Source: an uncultured Ruthenibacterium sp. (GTDB lineage: Bacteria; Bacillota; Clostridia; Oscillospirales; Ruminococcaceae). From it: a stretch of 64,000 nt of DNA. The position numbers were made by a program, and so were the translations under genes. Location of the stretch: NCBI GenBank assembly GCA_910587145.1, contig CAJUMH010000012.1, positions 1-64,000 on the forward strand, read 5' to 3'. This document shows positions 25,628 through 34,541 of the stretch, one piece after another. Numbering within the stretch: the stretch's first letter is position 1; each line of letters opens with the position of its first letter. Under the pieces are notes generated by a model. That model saw only the letters and a list, made by a program, of their open reading frames with translations, did no database searches and was not told the DNA's origin.

Positions 25628-26362
25628 TCAGATCACAAACCCGCCGTTTGGGCAAAGCACCTGCCCGGTAACAAACGCGCCTGCCTCCGAGGCAAGAAAC
25701 ACAATGACCGCCGCCACGTCCCCGGGCGTTCCCAACCGGCCGAGCGGCGTTTCTTCGGCCAGCGCGGCCTTCTCTTTTGCGGAAAAGGCCGCCATCATTT
25801 CGGTATCAATCACGCCCGGCGCTACACAGTTTACCGTAATGCCGCTGGGGCCCTCCTCTTTGGCCAGCGCTTTGGTAAGGCCGATGAGCGCCGCCTTCGC
25901 CGCCGAATAGGGCGCCTCGCACGATGCGCCCACCTGCCCCCACATGGAGGATACGTTGATGATCCGTCCCCATTTGCGGCGGATCATCTGCGGCAGCACC
26001 GCCTGGCAGCAATGAAACGCGCCCTTTACACAAACGCCGAACATCTCGTCCCACTCTGCGGCCGTTACCTCGGTGAACAGCTTTTGCCGGGCAATGCCCG
26101 CGTTGTTCACCAGAATCTCCGGCTCGCCCAGCGTGCGGCGAATGGCGGCAAACATCGCCTGTACGGCGGCCTCGTCGGAGACATCGGCGCAAAAGGGCAG
26201 CGCCGTGCCGCCCGCCGCGCAGATCTCTGCGGCAACGGCCTGCGCCTGCGCGCGCCGCTCGCGGCAGCACACAGCCACCCGGCAGCCCTGCGCGGCCAGC
26301 GCGCGCGCCGTTGCCGCGCCAATGCCGCGCGAGGCGCCCGTTACAACTGCGGTTTTTTCCAT
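25628..26362 (-). CDS. fabG: SDR-family 3-oxoacyl-ACP reductase-like protein
   Basis: A 244-aa short-chain dehydrogenase. The NADP-binding TGASRGIG is at residues 8-15 and NNAGIA at ~87. The catalytic Ser is in NVSSMWGQ, followed by YSAAK (Tyr and Lys). The C-terminus GQVLCPNGGFVI is FabG-like. It is not in a fatty-acid cluster: it overlaps the end of tadA by 22 bases and is co-transcribed with it, so it may be a paralogue with another substrate. The ATG has GGGAGGGGAAG upstream. Confidence 0.85.
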   Translation of the reverse strand: MEKTAVVTGASRGIGAATARALAAQGCRVAVCCRERRAQAQAVAAEICAAGGTALPFCADVSDEAAVQAMFAAIRRTLGEPEILVNNAGIARQKLFTEVTAAEWDEMFGVCVKGAFHCCQAVLPQMIRRKWGRIINVSSMWGQVGASCEAPYSAAKAALIGLTKALAKEEGPSGITVNCVAPGVIDTEMMAAFSAKEKAALAEETPLGRLGTPGDVAAVIVFLASEAGAFVTGQVLCPNGGFVI

Positions 26363-26832
26363 TTTTGCTTCTTCCCCTCCCGGCGCGCAAGGCGCAGCCG
26401 CTCAAAAAACGCCGTCAGTAGCGCGGCGCATTCTTCCTCCAGCAGGCCGCCCTCCACGGCGGGGCGATGGTTGAAGGGCAGTGCGAACAAATCGGTCACA
26501 CTGCCGCAGCAGCCGGCCTTCGCATCGCGTGCGCCGTACACCACACGGCGCAACCGGCTGTTGATGATGGCGCCCGCGCACATAGGGCAGGGCTCGAGCG
26601 TTACAAACAGCTCGCACTGCCAAAGCCGCCAGCCGCCCAGCGCGCGGCACGCGGCGTCGATGGCCAGCAGCTCGGCATGGTGCGTGGCATTTTTTTCGGT
26701 TTCGCGCGTATTGTGCGCGGCGGCGACCACCTCGCCGTCCTTTGCCACCACCGCGCCCACAGGCGCCTCGCCCAGAGCCGCGGCCTTGCGCGCCTCGGCC
26801 AGCGCAAGGCGCATCAGCGCAACATCGTCCAT
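26341..26832 (-). CDS. tadA: tRNA-specific adenosine deaminase TadA
   Basis: A 163-aa zinc deaminase that converts A34 to inosine in tRNA-Arg(ACG). The zinc ligands are visible in HHAELLAI (HAE motif) and PCPMCAGAI (PCxxC). NHRPAVEGGLLEEECAALL is the typical TadA C-terminal region. Length is normal. The ATG has GGAGG six bases upstream. The Lys/Arg-rich C-terminal end overlaps the reductase gene downstream. Confidence 0.93.
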   Translation of the reverse strand: MDDVALMRLALAEARKAAALGEAPVGAVVAKDGEVVAAAHNTRETEKNATHHAELLAIDAACRALGGWRLWQCELFVTLEPCPMCAGAIINSRLRRVVYGARDAKAGCCGSVTDLFALPFNHRPAVEGGLLEEECAALLTAFFERLRLARREGKKQKWKKPQL

Positions 26833-26931
26833 GTGTCCTCCGTTTGATTTTGGGTGCCCTGCGTTTTCTCATCGTCCGCCTGCTGGCGGCATGCTTCCTG
26901 TCTGCCTCGCAGCTTCCTGTCAGCGCCTTCT

Positions 26932-27903
26932 TCAGCCCGCAAACAGCGGCCACAGCGCACGCGCGGCCAAAACGAGCATCATCCCCAAAAACAGCGGCGC
27001 GCAGGTGATGCGCTCAAAGCGGCTCTGCCTGTTTTTGGGGTCATGCACACGCGGGATGGGGCGAAATTTTCGCAGCACGCCCGATCGGCCGATCAGCACG
27101 GCGCAGCCTGCCGCGCCAAGGCCAAACACTGCCACCAGATATCCGCTCAGCGCAAGCGCCGAAATGCCGTCCATCCGCTGGCTTGCGTACAAAAACAGAA
27201 AGGACGCCGTATTGTTGGCCAGATGCAGTGCGGCGCCGAAGGCCGGGGCGCCGGTGCAGTGCGCCGCAAGGCCGAGAAATACCGAGAGAAAAAACAGCGC
27301 CGGCATCTGCGCGGGATCGCCATGCAGCAGCGCAAAGATCACGCTGGATACAAGGATCGCGAACCACGCGCCCCAGCGGGAGAGCGCTGTTTGAACGGCC
27401 CCGCGCAGCCAGAGCTCCTCGAGCACGGCCGGCACGGCGCAGACACCGAGAAAATACAGCAAAAGCGCAAAATTGCTCTGCGGCAGGCGCAGAGCAGCGG
27501 GCGGCGTGTAGCGTGTGCACGCGCCCAACAGCTTTTGCAAAAGCGCCGTGAGCAGATTCCCCAAAAAGCCGGCGCCCAAAAACACTGGCAAAAACAGCCA
27601 CAGCCGCGCGTCCTGCGGCAGCCTGCGCGAAAGGCGCGGGCGCATCGGCGTTCCGCGCAGGGCCGCGCACATCAGCCACAGCGATGCGCCCGCCGAAGCG
27701 GCGGGCAGAGCCAGATTTACAAGGCCCAGCGCCCATTCCGGCACAGCAATGGGGTTTGCAAGCGTTGCTCCCTCGTGGAACAGCCGCAGCAAAACCCCCG
27801 CGCCGCACCGCAAAAGCGCCGTGGCTGCGAGATACGCCGCCACGGAAAGTCCGATCAGATTTGCCGTATAGCGCAGCGGATCGTTTTGCCTTTTGCGTGC
27901 CAT
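26932..27903 (-). CDS. CPBP-family intramembrane metalloprotease
   Basis: A 323-aa multi-spanning protein with about eight hydrophobic helices. The CPBP/Abi motifs are EELWLRG (EExxxR), FALLHGD (FxxxH) and HLANNTASF (HxxxN), which supply the glutamates and histidines of this glutamyl membrane protease family. I chose MARKRQNDPLRY as the start because the 11 residues before it lack a ribosome binding site. It begins 58 bases after the stop of the preceding lipoprotein gene. The substrate is unknown. Confidence 0.82.
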   Translation of the reverse strand: MARKRQNDPLRYTANLIGLSVAAYLAATALLRCGAGVLLRLFHEGATLANPIAVPEWALGLVNLALPAASAGASLWLMCAALRGTPMRPRLSRRLPQDARLWLFLPVFLGAGFLGNLLTALLQKLLGACTRYTPPAALRLPQSNFALLLYFLGVCAVPAVLEELWLRGAVQTALSRWGAWFAILVSSVIFALLHGDPAQMPALFFLSVFLGLAAHCTGAPAFGAALHLANNTASFLFLYASQRMDGISALALSGYLVAVFGLGAAGCAVLIGRSGVLRKFRPIPRVHDPKNRQSRFERITCAPLFLGMMLVLAARALWPLFAG

Positions 27904-27931
27904 CCGTCCGCCCTCCCTGCCTGATGCCCAA

Positions 27932-27958
27932 AACATGGCCGGGCGCTTTGGCCCGGCC
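27932..27958 (-). terminator. Terminator after the repeat lipoprotein gene
   Basis: On the minus strand GGCCGGGC pairs perfectly with GCCCGGCC over a 6-nt loop and is followed by ATGTTTTGG. It sits directly after the stop at 27961. Confidence 0.6.
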
Positions 27959-27960
27959 GC

Positions 27961-29289
27961 TCAATCATACGCGCGGGATACCGAGACGAATACGGCGTTT
28001 TCCGTCTCTTCGCCTGCGATCCAGCCGCGATAGCTGACGCGCACGGTATCGCCGCGCCCGAGCGCATCGGGAAAGCTCATCCCCTCCGGCGCCTCGAACC
28101 GCAGCGTGCGGCCGTCCGCCGCGTCCAGCGTCAGCGCGCTTTGCGAAATGCTGCGCACCGTGCCGAGCACGCTGCTTTCTCCCGCGCCCTCCTGGCCGCG
28201 CACCTCGAGCGAAACTACCTTTACCGCCCCGGTATAATCTCCGCTGATGCAGCCCGTGTACTCGATGCACACCGTATCCCCGGGCTGAATGCCGTACTCA
28301 CCCGTGAGCGCAGCAGCGCCAAGCGCAAAGCCGAGCACCCGTCCGTCTGCCGTGCACAGCTCGATGCTGCCCCAATCGGCGTTTGCGGCGCATACCACGC
28401 CCTGAACCGATTGCGGCCCGGCCAGCTTTTCGGCCTGCAGGCGCAGCAAAAGCGCGTTTTCCGTGCCGTCCGGAGAAGCGCTGCCCCGATAACTGAGCAC
28501 ATAGCGCCGCGTGCCCGCCCACAGGCCGTCGGGCGCGTCGATCTCGGCATTGCCCAGCGCAAAGGTATACCATGCCCCGGTATCGGCCACAATGGATACC
28601 GTGTTTTCCTCCTCGTCCACACCGCGCAGCGTGCCCACCAGCGTAAATACATCGGCAGATGCAGCGCTCTCTGTGATACGGCTCACCACCGCGGCGTCCG
28701 GTACGCCGTCAAAATAGACGCGCACCCACATTCCCTCATGCAGTTCGCCCGTGAGCGCGCGCACATTCTCCGCTGCCGAAAAACGGCGGCGCTCGCCCGA
28801 AGCCGTCTCGATCCAAACGGCGGTCTCGTTAAAATCCGTAACAAAGCCCTCTGCCATGCTGCCAAGCGCAAGCGCGTCGGCCTGCTGCTCCTGCGTGGCC
28901 TCGATGCGCAGCAGCTTTACGTTGCGCGCGTTGGTGCCCTCCAACTGGCCGCTGTACCACACGCGCACATACTGTCCCGCCGATACGCCGCCCTCTGTGC
29001 GGTCGTCCACGTCCGTCATCCGGAACACATATTCTTTATTATAGACGGTGCGCAGGATCAGAAGCCCGCCCGAGGCGTCCAGCACAACCCCTTCCTCGCT
29101 TTGCGCGCCCTCGGGCAGCGCGCCTGCCGGCGCAGACGAAACGGAGGACGACGCAGGGCCCGCCAAAAACGGCGGCGTCTCACAGCCCGCAAGCAGCAGC
29201 GCCGCACACAGCACAAAGCCCAGCGCCGGCAAACCGGCGCCGCGCCGTTTTTGCATTTGTCTGTTTTTCTCCCGCAACTTTTTCCCCAC
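27961..29289 (-). CDS. Lipoprotein with five tandem β-rich modules
   Basis: A 442-aa protein with an N-terminal basic region, a hydrophobic segment and the lipobox LAGC (~residue 35). The remainder divides into five ~65-75-residue modules. Each begins G-x-V/L, has a central β-hairpin and ends in a strand containing V-x-V/I-x-Y/F-x-G: VRVWYSG, VRVYFDG, YVLSYRG, VCIEYTG and VRVSYRG. The pattern resembles small OB/SH3-like barrels, but I do not recognise the family. It is predicted to be tethered to the outer face of the membrane. It is read with the CPBP protease gene downstream. Confidence 0.75.
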   Translation of the reverse strand: MGKKLREKNRQMQKRRGAGLPALGFVLCAALLLAGCETPPFLAGPASSSVSSAPAGALPEGAQSEEGVVLDASGGLLILRTVYNKEYVFRMTDVDDRTEGGVSAGQYVRVWYSGQLEGTNARNVKLLRIEATQEQQADALALGSMAEGFVTDFNETAVWIETASGERRRFSAAENVRALTGELHEGMWVRVYFDGVPDAAVVSRITESAASADVFTLVGTLRGVDEEENTVSIVADTGAWYTFALGNAEIDAPDGLWAGTRRYVLSYRGSASPDGTENALLLRLQAEKLAGPQSVQGVVCAANADWGSIELCTADGRVLGFALGAAALTGEYGIQPGDTVCIEYTGCISGDYTGAVKVVSLEVRGQEGAGESSVLGTVRSISQSALTLDAADGRTLRFEAPEGMSFPDALGRGDTVRVSYRGWIAGEETENAVFVSVSRAYD

Positions 29290-29490
29290 GCTTTTCCGAA
29301 ACGCTCCGTATCCGCCCCTGCCGGTGCTCCCCGGCAGGGGCCTCGAAGCCGTTTGCCTTCATTTTGCCCCGCGCAAGGCGGAGCCGCCGCACATAGGAAA
29401 CGGCCACACGGATTGCTCCGCATGGCCGCCCGCCTGGACCGTAGATCCGGCCGGCCCAAAAAGCGAACTGCTTTTTAGGGCAAAGCCGGG

Positions 29491-31416
29491 TTATTCTTCT
29501 TCCTCGCCGTCCGCTTTGCCGGAGAGCAGTGCCTTCATCGAAAGGCTGATGCGCTTTTTCTCGTAATCCACGTCGATGAGCTTTACTTCCACTTCCTGGC
29601 CAACGCTCAGCGCATCGGAAACCTTCTCCACGCGCTCCGTAGAGATCTCGCTGATGTGGACAAGCCCGTCCACGCCCGGCAGAATGCGAACAAACGCGCC
29701 GAACTTGGTGATGGAGACCACCGGTGCGGTAAACGTGCAGCCGATGGGATACTCGGCCTTGAACTTCTCCCACGGGTTATCCTCGGCCTTCTTGTAGCCC
29801 AGAGAAACCTTGTGGTTTTCGGCGTCGATGGATTTGACATACACCTCGATCGTATCGCCGACGCTGACAGCCTCGGACGGATGCTTGATGCGGTTCCACG
29901 ACAGCTCGCTGATGTGAACAAGCCCATCCACGCCGCCGATATCCACAAACGCGCCGTAGTTGGTAAGGCTCTTTACAACGCCTGTGTATTTTTTATCCAC
30001 CTCAACGCTCGCCCAGAACGCCTCGCGCTTGGCGTCGTTCTCGGCGGCCAGCACCTCGCGGATCGAGCCGACAATGTGGCGGCCCTCACACTGCTTCATC
30101 TTCAGGCGAACATTCGTCTTCACCAGCGCGGTGTAATCCTCGCCGTGACGCAGCGTGGCCTGAGAGCGCGGTACAAACACGCGCACGTTGTTTACCAGCA
30201 CCACCAAACCGCCGGAGTTCGATTCGGAGACATAACCCTCCAGAATCTCGCCGCTTTCGACGGCAGCGGCAACGGCCTCGCGGCCCTTGTTTTCGTCCAG
30301 ACGCTTTTTGGACAAATAGACGACGCCTTCCTGATCGTTTACCTTCGTCACAATGAGGTCGAGCTCGTCGCCTTTCTGCACCAGCTCCTCCACCTTGGCG
30401 GACGCGTCGTTGGTGAGTTCCTCAAATTTGACAAAGCCCGTCTGCTTCGTGCCGATGTCGACTTGGATCTCGCTTGGGGAAATGCCCGTTACGATGCCCT
30501 TTACCACCTTGCCGGCGTAAACGGGCTTCATCGAAGCGTCGATCATTTCCTCAAAGCTCAATTCTTCCTCACGAATTTCCTCGCTCATTTTGCTCAGTAC
30601 CTCCTCAATGATAGACGAAGGCGTGGAGGCGCCCGCCGTCACGCCGACCGTGCGCGCGCCGAGCAGCCATGCCATGTCCAGCTCGTCGGCTGTTTCCACG
30701 GCAACGGTATCTGCAAAGCGCCCTGCCACGGCGGCGAGCTTTTGGGTATTGGAGGATCGCCGCCCACCGATGACGACCATCCGGTCGCATCTGCGGGCAA
30801 GATTCTCCGCTTCCTGCTGCCTCGCCCCTGTTGCATTACATATTGTATCAAATATCTCGGGATTTGTATAGACTTTTTTGAGAAACTTTACGCATTCTTG
30901 CCATTTTTTCACCTCAAAAGTTGTCTGTGCTGCCACAAAAATACCATTTTTTCCATTTTCTGGCGTGCAGATTGCCCGCAGCTCCTCCAAATTGGCAAAA
31001 ACGAACACACTGCCCCGCGTGTGTCCCACAATGCCCTGCACCTCGGGATGGGTGCGGTCGCCCGCGAGAAAAAGCGTCTTTCCCGTTTCGCCCGCCGCGC
31101 GCGCAAGGCGATGGATTTTTGCCACAAAGGGGCAGGTGGCGTCGTGCACCCGCAGCCCGCGCGCGCGCAGCGCGTCGTACACGGCCCGCGCCACGCCGTG
31201 GCTGCGGATTACCACCTCGCAGCCGTCCGGCGCAGCTTCCGGCGTATCAATAATCACCGCGCCGCGCGCGGCAAGATCGGCCACGCACTGCGGATTATGG
31301 ATGAGCGGCCCCAGCGTCGCCACGCGCACCCCGCGCGCCAGCAGGCCATAAGTAAGCTGCACCGCGCGGTCCACACCAAAGCAAAAGCCCGCGGTCTCGG
31401 CCCGGATGATCTCCAT
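29491..31416 (-). CDS. ispH: IspH (HMBPP reductase)-ribosomal protein S1 fusion
   Basis: A 641-aa bifunctional protein known from Clostridia. Residues ~1-280 are the [4Fe-4S] enzyme of the last MEP-pathway step: cluster cysteines in GFCFGVDRA, HDATCPFV and ICNATGARQQEA, with the GGRRSSNTQKL and GASTPSS blocks. The rest contains four S1 RNA-binding domains with motifs such as GFVKFEELT, RVFVPRSQA, DGLVHISELSWN and DGLVHISEIST, as in a short Gram-positive S1. I chose MEIIRAETAGF with GAGGG six bases upstream rather than a longer TTG start. It lies in the common order cmk-plsC-ispH/rpsA. A bulged hairpin at 29454-29481 may help end the transcript. Confidence 0.93.
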   Translation of the reverse strand: MEIIRAETAGFCFGVDRAVQLTYGLLARGVRVATLGPLIHNPQCVADLAARGAVIIDTPEAAPDGCEVVIRSHGVARAVYDALRARGLRVHDATCPFVAKIHRLARAAGETGKTLFLAGDRTHPEVQGIVGHTRGSVFVFANLEELRAICTPENGKNGIFVAAQTTFEVKKWQECVKFLKKVYTNPEIFDTICNATGARQQEAENLARRCDRMVVIGGRRSSNTQKLAAVAGRFADTVAVETADELDMAWLLGARTVGVTAGASTPSSIIEEVLSKMSEEIREEELSFEEMIDASMKPVYAGKVVKGIVTGISPSEIQVDIGTKQTGFVKFEELTNDASAKVEELVQKGDELDLIVTKVNDQEGVVYLSKKRLDENKGREAVAAAVESGEILEGYVSESNSGGLVVLVNNVRVFVPRSQATLRHGEDYTALVKTNVRLKMKQCEGRHIVGSIREVLAAENDAKREAFWASVEVDKKYTGVVKSLTNYGAFVDIGGVDGLVHISELSWNRIKHPSEAVSVGDTIEVYVKSIDAENHKVSLGYKKAEDNPWEKFKAEYPIGCTFTAPVVSITKFGAFVRILPGVDGLVHISEISTERVEKVSDALSVGQEVEVKLIDVDYEKKRISLSMKALLSGKADGEEEE

Positions 31417-31542
31417 CTGTATCCCTCGATTCTGCGTTTCCGATTTTGTGCTCCCCGCTTTGGCGCCTGCCGGCTCTGCGTCCGCCCGGCTTCGCGTTTT
31501 CGATCCCGGTTTCGCCCGGTCCTCTTTCAAGGGCAGATTTTA

Positions 31543-32163
31543 TCAAAGATACTGCCGGTTTTCTTCCAGCAGCTTTTCCAGCTCGCCGCGCAAAAGATCC
31601 TTGCATTCCCGCAGGCGCGCGGCGCTGCACCGCGCGTCCAGCGCGAGCGTTTCGGCCGGGATGGGCTTGCCGAACACGACGGTACAGCGCCCAAACACGC
31701 GCATTTTGCCGCCCTTGTAGATGATGCGGCAGGGGATCATATCCACGCCCGCCTCGGCCGCGATCACGAACGCGCCGCTCTTCAGCTTGCCGAGGTTGCC
31801 GTCCTTCGTGCGCGTGCCCTCGGGAAAGATCAGCGCACCGCGGCCGCCGCGCACCTCCCGCACCACCTCCTCCAGCATGGCGGAATCGCCCCTGCCGCGC
31901 CGCACGCACACAAGGCCCACGCTGCGCCACGCCCATGTGAGCAGGCGGTTGATGTGAAACAGCTCCTCCTTTGCCAGAATCGCCATCGGGCGGCCCCAAA
32001 AACGCGAGATGACGACAAACACCGGGTCGATGGCAGAAATATGGTTCGGGCACAGCACAAAGCCGCGGTCACGGATGAGATTTTCGCGCCCGATCACCTT
32101 GATGCGAAACGCCAGATGCCAGACGAGCCACGCCGCCGGCATAATAATCCAATAAAACCACAT
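31543..32163 (-). CDS. plsC: 1-acyl-sn-glycerol-3-phosphate acyltransferase
   Basis: A 206-aa acyltransferase that makes phosphatidic acid at the membrane. It has an N-terminal hydrophobic helix (MWFYWIIMPAAWLVWHLAF), the catalytic NHISAID (HxxxxD) at ~residue 40 and the substrate-binding FPEGTRTKDG. The ATG has AAGGGGA upstream. It is the middle gene of cmk-plsC-ispH/rpsA, all in the same direction. Confidence 0.92.
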   Translation of the reverse strand: MWFYWIIMPAAWLVWHLAFRIKVIGRENLIRDRGFVLCPNHISAIDPVFVVISRFWGRPMAILAKEELFHINRLLTWAWRSVGLVCVRRGRGDSAMLEEVVREVRGGRGALIFPEGTRTKDGNLGKLKSGAFVIAAEAGVDMIPCRIIYKGGKMRVFGRCTVVFGKPIPAETLALDARCSAARLRECKDLLRGELEKLLEENRQYL

Positions 32164-32284
32164 CGTTTCATTCCCCTTTTCCCAGACGCCAAAGCTCCTC
32201 CCCCTGCGCAGGCTTTTCGGCAAACGAGCGCCCGCCGGCGCCCCTCTCCCTTAGCCCCGCGCAAAACGCGCTTTGCCGCCGGGC

Positions 32285-32320
32285 CGGCTTTTTCGGGCAC
32301 GGCGGCTTTTTCAGGCACGG
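32285..32320. repeat. Two tandem 18-bp repeats between cmk and plsC
   Basis: CGGCTTTTTCGGGCACGG is directly followed by a copy with one change (A for G at position 11). The 170-base gap between cmk and plsC holds no other feature I can support. Confidence 0.6.
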
Positions 32321-32334
32321 CTGCGGGCCGGCGC

Positions 32335-33009
32335 TTATGCAAGCCTGCTTTGTACGGTTTTGCTCAGCAGGCAAAACGCATCTTCCAGCGCAAGGCCCGT
32401 GGTATCCACCGTCACGGCGTCTGCGGCGGCGCGCAGCGGCGCGGCGGCGCGGCCGGTATCGTTTGCGTCCCGGCGCTTTACGTCGGCCAGTACGGCGTCA
32501 TAGGTTACGCGCTCGCCGCGCGCCGTCAATTCGGCATAGCGGCGCTGTGCGCGTTCTTCGGCGGCGGCGGTGAGAAAAATCTTCACGCTCGCGTTTGGCA
32601 GCACAACGGTGCCGATATCGCGGCCGTCCATCACCACGCTGTGTTCACGGGCAAACGCGCGCTGCGTTTCCAGCAGGTACGCGCGCACCGTCGGGTGCGC
32701 CGATACCCGCGATGCCGCCATGGAGATCTGCTCGGTGCGGATGAGGCCCGAAACATCCTCTCCGTTCAAAAACATATGCTGCGCGCCGTCCACATAGCGA
32801 AGACCCAGCGAAAGCCCCGGCAGCAAAGCGGCCACCGCCTGCTCACTGTCCATATCCGCGCCCGCGCGCACGGCCTGCAGGCCGACGGTGCGGTACATGG
32901 CGCCCGTATCTACATACAGCCACCCGTGCTGTGCCGCCAGCCGTCGCGCCAGTGTCGATTTTCCCGCCCCGGAGGGCCCGTCAATTGCGATCGAAACCGT
33001 TTTTTCCAT
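32335..33009 (-). CDS. cmk: Cytidylate kinase
   Basis: A 224-aa (d)CMP kinase. The P-loop is DGPSGAGKSTLARRLA (residues 10-25), followed by the CMP-site YVDTGAMYRTVGL, DGRDIGTVVLP and the lid-region EERAQRRYAEL, then RRDANDTGRAAAPL. Length and order are normal. The ATG has AAAGGATG upstream. It heads the cmk-plsC-ispH/rpsA group. Confidence 0.95.
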   Translation of the reverse strand: MEKTVSIAIDGPSGAGKSTLARRLAAQHGWLYVDTGAMYRTVGLQAVRAGADMDSEQAVAALLPGLSLGLRYVDGAQHMFLNGEDVSGLIRTEQISMAASRVSAHPTVRAYLLETQRAFAREHSVVMDGRDIGTVVLPNASVKIFLTAAAEERAQRRYAELTARGERVTYDAVLADVKRRDANDTGRAAAPLRAAADAVTVDTTGLALEDAFCLLSKTVQSRLA

Positions 33010-33085
33010 CCTGTATCATCCTTTCCCGCCTGCGGGGCCCCTGCCGGAAAGCCGCCCCGCCGGCACAAGCTTTTCGCGCCGCGCC

Positions 33086-34480
33086 CTATTCCGCCTCGGC
33101 CAGCGGCGCCGTCTGCACCGTTACGTTGCGCACCCATTTGCCGCTGCGGATGCGCAGCAGCGCAAGCAGGGCCTTGATGGGGCTGTCGAGCTTGAGGCAA
33201 ACATATACCAGCGGCACGGGCCAGTGCAGCACAAGGCCCGACAGAATGCCCATCGGCAGACTGACGAACCACAGCGCGCCGCAGTCGTACAAAAACGCGC
33301 TGCGGGTATCCCCGCCCCCGCGCAGAATGCCGACGATCGTTGTTACGTCCACACCGATAACGAGCTGCAGCGCCGCCAGCACGCCCAAAATCGACCATGC
33401 GGCCGCATATGTCTCGGGCGTGACGCTGTACAGCGTGAGGAACAGCGGACGAAGCGCAAGAATCAGCAGGCAGTTGAATACGCCCAGTGCCACGCTTACG
33501 AGCAGCAGCGTATTGGCCACGCGCTGCACCCTGCCGCGGTTGCCTGCGCCGATGGTTTTGCCCGTAATCACCGCGGCCGCGTTGGCAACGCCCGCCACCG
33601 TGATAAACATCATCTGGTTCATCACGCCCGCGATGCTGTTGGCCGCCACAAACACGCTGCCGATACGCCCGATGATCACGCTGGTGGCCGTGGTGCCCAC
33701 GCCCCACAGCAGCTCGTTGCCCAGCACGGGCAGGCTGTGGCGGGCAAAGCCGGGCAGCATCTCGCGGTCGAATTTCAGGCAATCGTGAATGCGAAAGCAG
33801 ACAGTGCGCTCCTTTGCATACATATAGATCAGCACCATCAGCAGCTCGCTGCACCGCGCGAACACCGTACCCACGGCCGCGCCGCGCACCTCCAGCCGGG
33901 GCGCGCCGAATTTGCCGAAGATGAACGCGTAATTGAAAAACACGTTCACAAAAAAGCTCACGGCGTAGATGACGGTAGAGATCTTTACCTGTTCCACGGC
34001 GCGCAGGCTCATCATATAGTTGTTGGAGATGCTGTACGGGATATACGAAAATACCACGAGCGAAAGATACCCCGCGCCCGCGCGGATGATCTCTTCCTCG
34101 GTGGTGAAGATGCGCAAAATGCCCTGCGGTGCCAGCAGGCACACCGTGCTGATGACAAGCGATGCTAAAAATACCAGCTGCATGCTGATGCGCATTACCT
34201 TGCGGATGCGCACAAGATCGCCCTTGCCCCAATACTGCGCAATGAGCACCGTGCCGCCGGAGGAAAGGCCGAATCCGAACGACATGAGAATAAAAAACGG
34301 CTGGCTGCCCAGGTTCGCCGCCGCAATGGCAACGTCGCCAAAGCTGCCCAGCATCACGCTGTCCATCACAGAGACGCCGAAGCTGATCATGTTCTGCAGC
34401 GCGATGGGAACCGCAATGGCAAGCAGCGTCCGCAAAAAAGACGGTTCCAGCAAAAAATACCGTCCAAGCTTCTGTTTCAC
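33086..34480 (-). CDS. MATE-family efflux transporter
   Basis: A protein of about 464 aa with twelve predicted helices in two homologous halves, as in NorM/DinF exporters. The first half opens LAIAVPIALQNMISFGVSVMDSVMLG, and the second half opens PVLGNELLWGVGTTATSVIIGRIG. I chose the GTG at 34480 (VKQKLGRYF) because AGAGG lies upstream; an earlier ATG would add 18 residues. No linked regulator is seen. The exported compound is unknown. Confidence 0.88.
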   Translation of the reverse strand: MKQKLGRYFLLEPSFLRTLLAIAVPIALQNMISFGVSVMDSVMLGSFGDVAIAAANLGSQPFFILMSFGFGLSSGGTVLIAQYWGKGDLVRIRKVMRISMQLVFLASLVISTVCLLAPQGILRIFTTEEEIIRAGAGYLSLVVFSYIPYSISNNYMMSLRAVEQVKISTVIYAVSFFVNVFFNYAFIFGKFGAPRLEVRGAAVGTVFARCSELLMVLIYMYAKERTVCFRIHDCLKFDREMLPGFARHSLPVLGNELLWGVGTTATSVIIGRIGSVFVAANSIAGVMNQMMFITVAGVANAAAVITGKTIGAGNRGRVQRVANTLLLVSVALGVFNCLLILALRPLFLTLYSVTPETYAAAWSILGVLAALQLVIGVDVTTIVGILRGGGDTRSAFLYDCGALWFVSLPMGILSGLVLHWPVPLVYVCLKLDSPIKALLALLRIRSGKWVRNVTVQTAPLAEAE

Positions 34481-34541
34481 ACAAATACCTCTTTTTTTAA
34501 ATGTTCTAACCGCATTGCCAAAGCGGCGCGGCATGCGGGGC

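Noticed and set aside
31417..31530. N-terminal extension of IspH-S1 to a TTG at 31530
   Set aside because: The extra 38 residues are low-complexity and lack a ribosome binding site, whereas MEIIRAETAGFCFG has GAGGG at the right distance and is where family members start.
29656..33177. A 1173-codon plus-strand open frame
   Set aside because: It runs antisense across ispH-rpsA, plsC and part of cmk, all of which have clear motifs; long open frames on the opposite strand are expected at this GC content.
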